NCBI RefSeq assembly: GCF_017599305.1
Contig: NZ_JAGFWR010000038.1
Location: 1-37,863 of the forward strand
DNA length: 37,863 bases
Direction: 5' to 3'
From: Micromonospora antibiotica
Lineage (GTDB): Bacteria > Actinomycetota > Actinomycetes > Mycobacteriales > Micromonosporaceae
Below are positions 17,767 through 26,187 of this stretch, one piece after another (within the stretch, counting starts at the first letter, position 1; each line of letters opens with the position of its first letter). The notes beneath the pieces were generated by a model. The model saw nothing but the letters and a program-made list of their open reading frames with translations, made no database searches and was not told the origin of the DNA. The translations under genes and the position numbers were made by a program.

Positions 17767-17862
17767 GACGCCGGCCAGCGCCCGGTGCGCGCACTTCAGA
17801 CGCCGGCCAGCGCCCGGTGTGCGCAGTTCAGAGGCGGGCCAGCGCCCGGCGCAGCGGATCGA
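17767..17862. repeat. 32-bp tandem repeats copying the 3' end of the DUF885 gene
   Basis: Two units of exactly 32 bp (17767-17798 and 17799-17830) differ at only two positions. A third, more diverged unit starts at 17831, and all share GGCCAGCGCCCGG. The second unit ends in TCA (17828-17830), the stop codon of the minus-strand DUF885 gene. The third unit is the gene's final codons. The array is thus a repeated copy of the gene end spilling downstream of it. Confidence 0.9.
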
Positions 17863-19498
17863 GCCCGAGCGCGCCCAGGTCGAGCGCCTGCCGGTGGAAC
17901 TCCTTGAGGTCGAAGTCGGCACCCTTGCGGGCCTTCGCGTCCTCCCGGGCCTGGAGCCAGATCCGCTCGCCCACCTTGTACGACGGTGCCTGCCCCGGCC
18001 AGCCCAGGTAGCGGTTCAGCTCGAAGCGGAGGTTCTCCTCCGGCACCCGGCAGTGCGAACGCATGAACTCCCAGCCCAGCTCCGGCGTCCACCGCTCGCC
18101 CGGGTGGAATCCGAACGGGTTGTCCCGGGGGATCTCCAGCTCCAGGTGCATCCCGATGTCGATGATCACCCGGGCCGCCCGGAACGCCTGCCCGTCGAGC
18201 ATGCCGAGCTTGTCGCCCGGGTCTTCCAGGTAGCCCAGCTCGTCCATCAGCCGCTCCGAGTAGAGCGCCCAGCCCTCGCCGTGGCCGGAGACCCAGCACA
18301 GCAGCCGCTGCCAGCGGTTGAGCAGCTCCGCCCGGACGGCGGTCTGCGCGACCTGGAGGTGGTGCCCGGGAACACCCTCGTGGTAGACCGTGGTCACCTC
18401 GCGCCAGGTGGAGAAGTCGGTGACGCCCTGCGGCACCGCCCACCACATCCGCCCCGGGCGGGAGAAGTCCTCGCTCGGCCCGGTGTAGTAGATCGCCCCG
18501 TCGCTGGTCGGGGCGAGGCAGCACTCGATCCGACGGACCTGCTCGGGGATGTCGAAGTGGGTGCCGTGCAGCTCACCGATCGCCTTGTCGGCCAGCGCCT
18601 GCATCCAGTCCCGGAACGCCTCCTTGCCCTGGATGGTCCGGGCCGGGTCGGCGTCCAGCACGGCCACCGCCTCGTCGATGGTCGCGCCCGGGCCGGCGAT
18701 CCGGCCGGACACCGTCCGCATCTCGGCCTCCAACCGGGCCAGCTCCGCGAAACCCCAGGCGTACGTCTCGTCCAGGTCGACCTTCGCGCCGAGGAAGTAC
18801 TGCGAGGCCAGCTCGTAGCGTTCCCGGCCGGCGGCCTGCTTGTCCCGCCCGCGCGGGACCAGCTCGGTGCGCAGGAACTGGCCGAACTCGACGGTGGCCG
18901 CGGTTGCCGCCGCAGCGCCCCGGCGCAGCTCGGCACCGAGCGTGCCGTCGGCGTCCAGCCGCTGCACCAGCCCGTGGAAGAAGTTGTCGCCGTGCGGGTC
19001 GGTCCAGATGTCGCACTGCTTGGCCACCTCGGTCAGCTGCACCTTGGAGCTGACCCGCCCGGCGGCGGCGGCCTCACGCAGCGTGGTCTTGTAACCCTCC
19101 AACGTGGCGGCGAAGCGGTTGAGCCGCGCGGCGACGGCGGCCCGGCCCTGCTCACCCTCGGTGGGCATCAGGTCGAAGACCATCCGGATCTCGTGCAGGC
19201 CACTGGCGATGACGTTCACCTCGCTGGTGATCTCACCCGCGTCGTGCCGGGCCAGCTCCAGCCCCAGGCGCTCCTGCATCGCCTCCTTGGCGGTCCGTTC
19301 CGCCTCGGACTCCGGCTCGGTCACGTCCAGGTCGGCGAGGGTGCGCCGGGTCAGCTCGGCCCGTGCCTCGTAGCCTGCGGGCGAGAGGTCGTCGAGTTGG
19401 TCGTCATAGCCGGCGATGCCGACATAGGTGGCACCGGTCGGGCTCAGTGGCGCCCAGTCAGCCACGTACCGGTTCGCGAGGTCATCGATTCGTCCCAC
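17828..19498 (-). CDS. DUF885 family metallopeptidase-like protein
   Basis: A 556-residue protein without a signal peptide, presumably cytoplasmic. Family DUF885 (PF05960) is recognised by YHEGVPGHHLQ near residue 370, a HEx3GHH variant of the zinc HExxH motif, followed by GHGEGWALYSERLMDELGY about 35 residues later, which brings the Glu that would complete the site. The C-terminal PAQAxxYxxG-like helix appears as WPGQAPSYKVGERIWL. Peptidase activity is predicted from these residues; the substrate is unknown. The start is ATG 19498. The C-terminal codons are the source of the 32-bp repeats downstream. Confidence 0.88.
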   Translation of the reverse strand: MGRIDDLANRYVADWAPLSPTGATYVGIAGYDDQLDDLSPAGYEARAELTRRTLADLDVTEPESEAERTAKEAMQERLGLELARHDAGEITSEVNVIASGLHEIRMVFDLMPTEGEQGRAAVAARLNRFAATLEGYKTTLREAAAAGRVSSKVQLTEVAKQCDIWTDPHGDNFFHGLVQRLDADGTLGAELRRGAAAATAATVEFGQFLRTELVPRGRDKQAAGRERYELASQYFLGAKVDLDETYAWGFAELARLEAEMRTVSGRIAGPGATIDEAVAVLDADPARTIQGKEAFRDWMQALADKAIGELHGTHFDIPEQVRRIECCLAPTSDGAIYYTGPSEDFSRPGRMWWAVPQGVTDFSTWREVTTVYHEGVPGHHLQVAQTAVRAELLNRWQRLLCWVSGHGEGWALYSERLMDELGYLEDPGDKLGMLDGQAFRAARVIIDIGMHLELEIPRDNPFGFHPGERWTPELGWEFMRSHCRVPEENLRFELNRYLGWPGQAPSYKVGERIWLQAREDAKARKGADFDLKEFHRQALDLGALGLDPLRRALARL

Positions 19499-19578
19499 GC
19501 TGCGACCCTACGTGACCAGCGGGTCCGGTTGTCGAGCGCGTTTGCCGGACCCGGCTGTCGGGTTGCGGCGAGCGCCGG

Positions 19579-20190
19579 TCAGGGGCGGGGCAGCAGGCGG
19601 GCCGGAGCGAAGTCGATCGGGAAGGGCAACCGGGTACGCAGCCGCTGGTGGCCGACCGCCCGGCCGACGACCGGGTAGCCGCCGTCGTCCCGGCGGAGCA
19701 GGGTCGCGGTCATCCGGTGGGGCCGCCGGTCCAGCTCCACCCGGAGAAACCAGGGCACCCCGGCGGCCGCGCACCGGCGTAACCGGTCGACCGGGTCGCG
19801 TCGGGTGCCGCGCCGGACGAACTCCACCGCCATCGTGCACAGGGTCGCCGGCACCCAGCGTTCCTGCTCGTCGCCGGCCGGCAGGGTGTGCAGGACGGTG
19901 ACGTCCGGCTGGATCCAGCACGACGCGGTGAAGGTCAGGTTGACCCGGCCGAGCACGTGCCGCCCCGTCGCCTCGGCCGCCGGGACGAAGGCGCTGGCCA
20001 GGGTGGCCGTGGCGACACTCTCGACGGCCGGCGGGAACGGGGTCACCACCAGCCGGCCGTCGACGCACTCGTGCCGGGTGCCGGCCAGCGCGCCGACCGG
20101 CAGGTGCCGCTCCGCCCGCCGTACGGTCCAACCACCGGCCAGCTGCGGCACCGGTCCCGTACTGCCCGTCGACGATCTCAACCACGCCAC
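19579..20190 (-). CDS. Uma2 family (PD-(D/E)XK nuclease-fold) protein
   Basis: A 203-residue protein resembling the Uma2 (DUF820) group of putative restriction-endonuclease-fold proteins. Signs are HECVDGRLVVTPFPP at about 40-55, SCWIQPDVTVL at about 90 (the PD motif), the MAVEFVRRGTRRDPVDRLRRCAAAGVPWFLRVELD region (Glu plus the GV-x-WFL-x-V-E strand), and a basic C-terminus. The usual Lys in the helix before the GV motif seems replaced by Arg, so activity is doubtful. The start is ambiguous: GTG 20190 touches the GGAG, while TTG 20181 has better spacing. The GTG at 20185 is in another frame. It lies 73 bases after the PHP gene on the same strand and may be co-transcribed. Confidence 0.75.
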   Translation of the reverse strand: MAWLRSSTGSTGPVPQLAGGWTVRRAERHLPVGALAGTRHECVDGRLVVTPFPPAVESVATATLASAFVPAAEATGRHVLGRVNLTFTASCWIQPDVTVLHTLPAGDEQERWVPATLCTMAVEFVRRGTRRDPVDRLRRCAAAGVPWFLRVELDRRPHRMTATLLRRDDGGYPVVGRAVGHQRLRTRLPFPIDFAPARLLPRP

Positions 20191-20263
20191 CTCCGGTCGA
20201 TCAACGAGGCGGGGCCGTCGGGGTTCCTGGCGCGGCCCGGCGGGCTCGCGGTGGGGTGCCGGG

Positions 20264-21334
20264 TCAGGCGCGGCTACGGGCCCAGTCGAGCAGGTGGTCC
20301 GCCGGCCAGGTGTTGACCACCCGGTCGGCGGGTACGCCGCACAACGCCGCCCGTTCGCAGCCGTACCGCTGCCAGTCGAGCTGCCCGGGGGCGTGCGCGT
20401 CGGTGTCGATGGCGAACCGGCAGCCGGCCTCCAGGGCGCGGCGGATCAGCCGCTTCGGTGGGTCCTGCCGCTCCGGCCGGGAGTTGATCTCCACGGCCAC
20501 GTCGTGTTCGGCGCAGGCGGCGAAGACCGCGTCCGCGTCGAAGTCGCTCTCGGCGCGGGTCCGCGCCCGATGCCCCTTGTCACCCGGCCCGGTCACCCCG
20601 GCGGGCCGGGACGACACCATCCGCCCGGTGCAGTGGCCGAGGATGTCCAGGTGCGGGTTGGCGATCGCGGTGAGCATCCGGCGGGTCATCCGGGCCCGCT
20701 CGTCGCGTAGCCCGCTGTGCACCGAGCCGACCACCACGTCGAGCCGGGCCAGCAGCTCCTCGTCCTGGTCGAGGGTGCCGTCGGCGAGGATGTCCACCTC
20801 GATCCCGGTGAGGATGCGGAACCCCTCGGGCAGCGCCGCGTTGACCGCCGCCACGTGGTCGAGTTGCCGGCGCAGCCGGTCGGCGGTGAGGCCCCGGGCC
20901 ACCGTGAGCCGGGGCGAGTGGTCGGTCAGCACCACGTACTCGTGGCCGAGTTCGACGGCGGCGAGCGCCATCTCCTCGATCGGTGACCCGCCGTCGGACC
21001 AGTCCGAGTGGGTGTGGCAGTCGCCGCGCAGCGCGGCCCGCAACGCACCGGCCGCCTCGTCGAGGTCGACGCCCTCGGTGGCGACCAGCCGGCGCAGGTA
21101 GACCGGTTCCTCGCCGGCCAACGACTCGGTGACGCAGCGGGCGGTGACGTCGCCGACCCCGGGCAGGTCGGTGAGGGTTCCGGCCCGGTTCCGCTCGGCC
21201 AACTCCGCCGCCGGCAGCGCGGCCAGGGCGGTCGCCGCGCTGCGGAACGCGCGTACCCGGTAGGTGGCCTCGTTGGCCCGTTCCAGTAGGAACGCGATCC
21301 GACGCAGGTCGGTGACGGGGTCTCTGGCGCTCAT
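20264..21334 (-). CDS. PHP domain phosphoesterase with an N-terminal helix-hairpin-helix region
   Basis: A 356-residue protein. Residues 1-75 resemble the PolX-type helix-hairpin-helix region (YRVRAFRSAATAL, then the LPGVGDVTARCV hairpin). From about residue 105 the PHP metal-dependent phosphoesterase motifs appear in order: GDCHTHSDWSDG, VVLTDHSPR, LTGIEVDIL, VVGSVHSG, DILGHCTGR, VEINSRPERQDPP and AIDTDAHAP. All the His and Asp ligands of the trinuclear site seem present. The layout equals the C-terminal half of bacterial PolX without a polymerase, so a DNA repair or nucleotide phosphatase role is possible. The start is ATG 21334; the in-frame extension to 21484 runs through the terminator and the GH81 stop and is not likely. 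Confidence 0.9.
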   Translation of the reverse strand: MSARDPVTDLRRIAFLLERANEATYRVRAFRSAATALAALPAAELAERNRAGTLTDLPGVGDVTARCVTESLAGEEPVYLRRLVATEGVDLDEAAGALRAALRGDCHTHSDWSDGGSPIEEMALAAVELGHEYVVLTDHSPRLTVARGLTADRLRRQLDHVAAVNAALPEGFRILTGIEVDILADGTLDQDEELLARLDVVVGSVHSGLRDERARMTRRMLTAIANPHLDILGHCTGRMVSSRPAGVTGPGDKGHRARTRAESDFDADAVFAACAEHDVAVEINSRPERQDPPKRLIRRALEAGCRFAIDTDAHAPGQLDWQRYGCERAALCGVPADRVVNTWPADHLLDWARSRA

Positions 21335-21354
21335 GGATGGCAACCTACGCGCCC

Positions 21355-21385
21355 GCGCCGCCGGTCGGGGGACGACCGGCGGCGC
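21355..21385 (-). terminator. Hairpin terminator of the GH81 gene
   Basis: A perfect 13-bp stem (21355-21367 with 21373-21385) with a 5-base loop lies in the 74-base gap between the GH81 stop and the PHP start. It separates two genes on the same strand, so they are probably not one operon. There is no T-run. Confidence 0.75.
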
Positions 21386-21408
21386 GGGGTGTGGACAACG
21401 GGACCGGA

Positions 21409-24354
21409 TCAGGAGTACGGCAGCTTCACCACCGACTGGTTGCCGGTGCCGAGGGTGGACGGGTTGACGCCGATCGCCGACCACACCTCCACCTTGACCG
21501 TGCCGCCGGCGAGGTTGCCCAGCGTGCCGGTGGCCGAGTGCAGGCCGGCGTTCTGCGTGTAGTGCTCGTAGCCGGGCACCGGGTCGGTGGCGAAGTACCG
21601 GTAGGTCTCCACCCGGTCGAAGGTGCCGTCCCCGGTCAGGTCGTAGGAGACCCGGGCCTGCACCCCGTTGCCGACCGACTGGCCGGCGTCGAGGAACAGG
21701 TCGAACCCGGTCTGGCCCCCGGTGTAGGCGAGGTTGAGCCGGGTCGCGGTGAACACCACCGGGTTGCTGGGGGTGCCGTCGTGGTTGGCGCCCCCGCTGC
21801 CGGCGATGGTGGTCGTCGCCGCGTTGCCGGCGGAGCCGAGCCCGCCACCGGGCAGCAGGAACCGGGTCGGCGAGCCGGGCGGCGGGGTGGTCGGCGGCGG
21901 GGTCGGGCTGGTCGGGGTCGGCGACGGCCCGGTCGGGGTGGGCGTCGGGGTGGGCGACGTCGTCGGGGAGGTGGTCGGCGTCGGGCTCGGGTTGGTGCCG
22001 CCGGCCGCGTTGCCACCACTCCAGGTGTACGCCCCGGTGGTGGCGGTCTTCCCGGCGGCCACGGTGAGACTGGTCCCGTCGGAGAACCGTACGGTCAGCG
22101 GTGCGGCGGTGATGTTGCTGGCCACATAGGTGCGTGCGCCGTTGCGGCTGAACACGGCGGCCAGCGGGTGGCTGGCGGTGACCGTGGTGTCGACCTGGCC
22201 GAGCGCGGCGAGGTTGCGGATCCAGTGGAAGGTGTGTGCCCGGCTCTCGCCCTCCTCCGGGGTGTAGCCGGGGTTGGCGCGCAGCTTGGCCAGTGCCGCG
22301 TCCGGGTCACCGAGGGCGAGGAACTGCCAGTGGATGTCCTGCCACACGGTGGGTTCGCCGCCGTTGTTGCGGACCAGTTCGGCGTAGTTGGTCCGGTTGT
22401 AGGCCGGCCGGTAGCCGAGGTAGAGGTGCCCGCCGGTGACGGGGAGCATGTTGATGCCCTGGATCATCTCCGGTTCGGCGCTGAACCAGGTCGCGTACGC
22501 CCCGCCGTCGCCCCAGACCATGCCGACGGTGGAGTGCCCGAACGCGGCCGGGTAGTTCTCGTCGTCGACGTCGAACCAGTACTCCTGGATGGCGGCGGCC
22601 TGGGTGGTGTAGATGAACACGCCCGCGTCCCGGACGGCCGTGTTGCCGGTGGCCTGCCCCCACTGGATGAGGGCGTTGGCGAAGTTCATCCCCTCGGACG
22701 AGGACTCCTGGTTGTTGCCGGCGTTGAACGAGCCGTGCCCGGCGGCCCAGTCGTGCCCGGCGTAGATGTCGAAGTCCCGCAGGTAGGGGAAACGGGTGTC
22801 GGAGCGCTGGTAGTTGTTGGCGTCCCGGATGAGCAGGTCGACCATGCCGCCGTACTGGTTCTGGGTGGCCCACGTCGGGTCGTACTTGGCGAGCGTCGCC
22901 GCCGCCGCGATGAAGTACCCGTAGTGGAAGTGGTGGTCGTTGAGTTCCTGGTCGGACCCGTACGACGCCGGGTAGCCGATCAGGGTGCCCCAGTTGCGGT
23001 CGTAGTAGAAGACCTTGGCGGTCTTGCCCGGGGTGGCGGTGAACCAGTCGGTCAGGGTGCTGCGGATGGCGGCCAGCGCCGCGTTGCGGGTCTCGGTGTC
23101 GCCGACCTGGTCGGCGATCTCGGCGATCCGGGCGGCCCGGCCGAGGCCCTTGCCGGTCCAGTAGGTGTCGCCGCCGCGCTGGTCCATCGGGTTGCCCCGG
23201 ACGGCGGCGAGCTGCTCCTTGAGCTGGGCCAGGTCGGTGCCGGAGCCGGTGGCCACGGCGGGCACCTCGGGCAGGACGCCGTGGAACGTCATCGTGGTGC
23301 GGAAGGAGGCCACCCCGGTCAGCACCTTCATCCGGCCGCGCGCCGACGGGTAGGTCTGGGTGAGCGGGGTGCTGCCGGTGAGCGCCTTCCACTGGTGCGG
23401 GTAGAGGCTGACCACGGTCTGGGTGGCGGTGCCCTCCCGGGCGGTGGTGGTGAACGAGTACGTGGTGTTCACCGCGCTGGTCGCCGGGTCGTAGGTGTAG
23501 CCGACCCGGGTGCCGGTGACGTGCGCGTGGGCGTACCGGCCGTAGCTGGTGGCGAGGGTGGCGCGGGCGGTGGCGTCGGCGGTGGGCGGCAGCAGGGCGA
23601 TCGAGAAGTAACCCTTGCCGGCCAGGGTGGAGCTGATCCGTCCGTTGGCGACGGTCCAGGTCGCTCCGGTCGGGGCGTACCCGACGTAGTCGTGGCCCCG
23701 GACGGTGAAGCCGATGGTGGCGCCGCTGTTGGACCAGACGGTGGCCGCGCCGCCGGTCGGGTTGATCTGGGCGTCGCCGCCGCTGGCCTGGAAGTAGGCG
23801 AACGGCAGCCCGTGGCCGATGGTGGCGCGCAGGGTCCGCGACCCGTCACTCCAGTACGGGGTGACCGTCCAGTCGGACCAGTCGTCGACCTTGACCACCG
23901 GTGCGCCGAGCGCGGCCACGCCGACCCGGATGTCCTCGGTGTAGGTGTACTTGAACTCGCCCACCCCGGTCGCGGTGCCGCTGACGGTGGCGGTCGACGG
24001 AGCCGAGAAGCCGAGCCCGTCGCTGAACGGTTGGTAGGACACCGGGTGGGCGTGCAGCGGTTCGCTGTAGGAGCAGTTCGTCTTCTTCCACAGCAGCGAC
24101 GACCACCAGTCGTTGGTGGGCACCGGCCCGGCGGGGGCGTTGGCGGTGGCGAACTGGCGGGGGTTGGTGGACAGGGTGCCGCAGCCGGTGGGCAGCGGGC
24201 CGACCGGGTCGGTGGTGTAGCTGCCGGCGCCGACGGTGGCGGCCTCGGCGGGGGTGCCGGCGGTGGTGAGGGTGAGGCCGCCGACGAGGACGGTCAGCGC
24301 GGTGGTGGCGGCGAGCACCCAGGGGGCGCGGCGCCGGGGGACGGGAGGTGTCAT
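21409..24354 (-). CDS. Secreted endo-beta-1,3-glucanase, glycoside hydrolase family 81
   Basis: A 981-residue exported enzyme that should cut beta-1,3-glucans such as fungal wall glucan. Residues 1-38 form a signal peptide (RRR, a hydrophobic core, then AEAA). The GH81 domain spans about 40-690. NDHHFHYGYF near 475 supplies the D-x3-H acid, and GHGSFNAGNNQESSSEGMNF near 535 supplies the E-x3-E pair that holds the base. A Thr/Ser/Pro linker follows at about 785-830. The C-terminal 150 residues look like a CBM56-type glucan-binding domain (FDLFLDAG, VRVSYDLTGDGTFDRVETYRYF as RVSYDLTGDGTFDRVETY). ATG 24354 follows GGAGGAGG by five bases. A LacI-type palindrome overlaps its promoter. Confidence 0.95.
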   Translation of the reverse strand: MTPPVPRRRAPWVLAATTALTVLVGGLTLTTAGTPAEAATVGAGSYTTDPVGPLPTGCGTLSTNPRQFATANAPAGPVPTNDWWSSLLWKKTNCSYSEPLHAHPVSYQPFSDGLGFSAPSTATVSGTATGVGEFKYTYTEDIRVGVAALGAPVVKVDDWSDWTVTPYWSDGSRTLRATIGHGLPFAYFQASGGDAQINPTGGAATVWSNSGATIGFTVRGHDYVGYAPTGATWTVANGRISSTLAGKGYFSIALLPPTADATARATLATSYGRYAHAHVTGTRVGYTYDPATSAVNTTYSFTTTAREGTATQTVVSLYPHQWKALTGSTPLTQTYPSARGRMKVLTGVASFRTTMTFHGVLPEVPAVATGSGTDLAQLKEQLAAVRGNPMDQRGGDTYWTGKGLGRAARIAEIADQVGDTETRNAALAAIRSTLTDWFTATPGKTAKVFYYDRNWGTLIGYPASYGSDQELNDHHFHYGYFIAAAATLAKYDPTWATQNQYGGMVDLLIRDANNYQRSDTRFPYLRDFDIYAGHDWAAGHGSFNAGNNQESSSEGMNFANALIQWGQATGNTAVRDAGVFIYTTQAAAIQEYWFDVDDENYPAAFGHSTVGMVWGDGGAYATWFSAEPEMIQGINMLPVTGGHLYLGYRPAYNRTNYAELVRNNGGEPTVWQDIHWQFLALGDPDAALAKLRANPGYTPEEGESRAHTFHWIRNLAALGQVDTTVTASHPLAAVFSRNGARTYVASNITAAPLTVRFSDGTSLTVAAGKTATTGAYTWSGGNAAGGTNPSPTPTTSPTTSPTPTPTPTGPSPTPTSPTPPPTTPPPGSPTRFLLPGGGLGSAGNAATTTIAGSGGANHDGTPSNPVVFTATRLNLAYTGGQTGFDLFLDAGQSVGNGVQARVSYDLTGDGTFDRVETYRYFATDPVPGYEHYTQNAGLHSATGTLGNLAGGTVKVEVWSAIGVNPSTLGTGNQSVVKLPYS

Positions 24355-24429
24355 CGTGCCTCCTCCGCGCGGGGTCGCCGGAACGACCACCTGCACGCGG
24401 TACGTCGGAATTCGGGAGGTTAGTGATTC

Positions 24430-24445
24430 GAGAGAGCGCTCTCTC
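24430..24445. promoter_or_regulatory. LacI-family operator-like palindrome upstream of the GH81 gene
   Basis: GAGAGAGCGCTCTCTC is a perfect 16-bp palindrome with the GAGCGCTC core of CebR-type sites (TGGGAGCGCTCCCA) that control glucan-use genes in actinobacteria. It lies 8 bases downstream of the predicted -10, about where transcription should start, a good place for a repressor. No regulator gene lies in the window. Confidence 0.8.
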
Positions 24446-24453
24446 ACCTCGGG

Positions 24454-24483
24454 ACGTTAACCGACGAGTAATACCCACGTCAA
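24454..24483 (-). promoter_or_regulatory. Predicted housekeeping promoter of the GH81 gene
   Basis: Read on the minus strand, TTGACG (24483-24478) and TAACGT (24459-24454) are spaced by 18 bases, close to the vegetative sigma consensus TTGAC-N18-TANNNT. The leader to the ATG would be about 90-95 bases. The LacI-type palindrome lies immediately downstream. Confidence 0.6.
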
Positions 24484-24517
24484 TGCGTACGACCGATGAC
24501 GCGACCGTCGACGCTGG

Positions 24518-25288
24518 TCAGCCCGCCCCGGACGAGCCACGCGGCGCGCGGGGGCAACCGTGCTCACGTTCCCACGCGGTCACCGCCGCCACCGGCGACC
24601 GGTTGCCCTTGCCCCGCCAGGAGTCCAGGTACTTCGCCGGCCACACCACACCCCGGCGGATCCACCAGTCGTCGTGCCCGGTGCACTTCGGCGACAACCC
24701 GAAGTGCAGGTGACAGACGTTGTTCGCGTTCCCCGTCCGGCCCACCTCACCGAGCTGCCGGCCGGCGGACACCCGGACCCCCGCCTCGATCCCCGCGCTG
24801 ATCCTGCTCAGGTGCGACCCGTAGTACCGCACCCCGTCGTCGCCCAGCAACGACACCGACAGGCCACCGTTGTACGGCCCCAACGGCCCCTTCTTGTCGA
24901 ACCGGTCCACCCGGCTCACCTCCAGGACCGTCCCGTCGGTCACCGCCACCACCGGCTCACCGCAGTCGGCGAAGATGTCGGTGCCCGGGTAACCCGAGTG
25001 CGTCGGGTGGTAGGCGACGTTGCCCGCACGTACCGGAAAGACCCGGCGCAGGGCCGCCGGGTCCGGCGTGGCCGACGGAGACGCGGACGGGCCGGCGGTG
25101 CCCGAGGGGGCACCGGCCGGACCCGTCGGGGTCGCCGGCTGGTCGCCCGTCGCCACCGCCGTCGGAGCGTCCCAGACCGGGGGTGCGGCCGGCTGGTCCG
25201 TCCCGCACCCGGCCAGCACCGCCACCATGACCAGCAGCACGGGGTACGCCGGACGGGTGCGACGTCGGTCGGGCCGCAGCAGGGACAT
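24518..25288 (-). CDS. M23 family metallopeptidase-like lipoprotein
   Basis: A 256-residue protein. The N-terminus has Arg-rich residues, a hydrophobic stretch and the lipobox LAGC, so Cys28 should be lipidated and the protein held on the outer face of the membrane. A Pro/Thr/Ala-rich spacer to about residue 78 leads to an M23 (LytM-like) domain. HSGYPGTD near 96 gives the first His and Asp zinc ligands, and CHLHFGL near 195 gives the HxH. Such domains cut or bind peptidoglycan cross-bridges. ATG 25288 is the start. The GH81 promoter begins 35 bases past its stop, with no clear terminator between. Confidence 0.9.
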   Translation of the reverse strand: MSLLRPDRRRTRPAYPVLLVMVAVLAGCGTDQPAAPPVWDAPTAVATGDQPATPTGPAGAPSGTAGPSASPSATPDPAALRRVFPVRAGNVAYHPTHSGYPGTDIFADCGEPVVAVTDGTVLEVSRVDRFDKKGPLGPYNGGLSVSLLGDDGVRYYGSHLSRISAGIEAGVRVSAGRQLGEVGRTGNANNVCHLHFGLSPKCTGHDDWWIRRGVVWPAKYLDSWRGKGNRSPVAAVTAWEREHGCPRAPRGSSGAG

Positions 25289-25453
25289 TCGGACATCCTG
25301 ACAGACGGCTACCGTGGAGGTCGCACCGCCAGCAGCACCCGGCCGACAGGGTGGCCACCCGTCGGCTCCCCGACGCGGGCGGCCGGCCCGTTACGGCCGG
25401 CAGCCCCGGGGCCGGATGCTGCGGGATCCGTCCCGGCCGCCAGGGGGAGCGCA

Positions 25454-25831
25454 GTGACGACGAACCACCAGCCCGGCCCCGTCGGGGGTCACGTCCCGTA
25501 CGCCGCCTCGGGTCTGTTTCCCTCCGGGCCGCCCCGACGACCGACCTGGCGGGAACCGCACCCGGTCACCGGCGCCGCCGTGGCCTCGGGCGGCGCGCTG
25601 GCCGCCGCCTGGCTGGTGCTCTTCGGCCTGCTCGGCCGGGACGTCGCCAGCTACGCCTGGTGGACGGTGATCGCCGGTGCGCTCGCCTGGCTCGCCGCGC
25701 TGGCCCTGGTCCGCTACGGCGACCGGGGTGTCGGCACCGGCGTCGCGATCGTCACCGCAGGCGGCTGGAGCATCGCCTTCGGGATCGTCGTGGTGCGGTG
25801 GGCGACGAGCGCGGACTGGCCGATGTGGTGA
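25454..25831 (+). CDS. Small membrane protein of unknown function
   Basis: A 125-residue protein with a polar, Pro-rich N-terminus of about 35 residues and three predicted membrane helices: GGALAAAWLVLFGLLG, WWTVIAGALAWLAALALV and VGTGVAIVTAGGWSIAFGIVVV. It is not recognised as a named family. The start GTG 25454 follows GGGGGAG by four bases. Longer in-frame extensions lie antisense to the M23 gene and are rejected. It is divergent from the M23 lipoprotein gene; no role can be assigned. Confidence 0.75.
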   Translation: MTTNHQPGPVGGHVPYAASGLFPSGPPRRPTWREPHPVTGAAVASGGALAAAWLVLFGLLGRDVASYAWWTVIAGALAWLAALALVRYGDRGVGTGVAIVTAGGWSIAFGIVVVRWATSADWPMW

Positions 25832-25904
25832 CTCTGCGTCGTTGCGCGGCTTCGTTTGCCGCACCATCTTGACGTACCCGCTGTGACTGAGGACGCTCTT
25901 CGGT

Positions 25905-26072
25905 ATGGCCTGGAACACCCCGCGGCTCGACACCGAGCGGAGCCGCCGCCGCCTCCAGATTCTCGCCGAGCTGGCGGGAGCCCGCGCGGTACGCCAGCGG
26001 GAACGGCCGCAGCGGGAACGCACCGAGCGGCTACGCCAACTCATCGCCACCCGTCGCCGCGTCGCCGGCTGA
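25905..26072 (+). CDS. Short Arg-rich ORF (55 residues), hypothetical
   Basis: A 55-residue frame, MAWNTPRLDTERSRRRLQ at the start and ending RRRVAG. About a third of it is Arg, with heptad-like Leu and Ile positions that suggest one long basic helix. Codon third positions are mostly G or C, as in the real genes around it. GAGGA lies about 12 bases upstream, which is too far for a strong ribosome binding site. A nucleic-acid-binding or ribosome-associated role is possible but only a guess. It may also be a chance frame. Confidence 0.5.
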   Translation: MAWNTPRLDTERSRRRLQILAELAGARAVRQRERPQRERTERLRQLIATRRRVAG

Positions 26073-26187
26073 CGAACTTTTCCCGGATCGGCCCGCCCTT
26101 CGGGGCGTTGACCGGCCGGCTGCCGACCCGACCGGTTAACGTGCACGCGTAACGGTCGGCTGTGCCGAGGTCTTTTTTGGGGGAACC

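Noticed and set aside
21337..24423. A 1028-codon plus-strand open frame across the GH81 gene
   Set aside because: The minus strand has a signal peptide, GH81 motifs and a binding domain. The plus frame is Val/Gly/Arg-rich low complexity.
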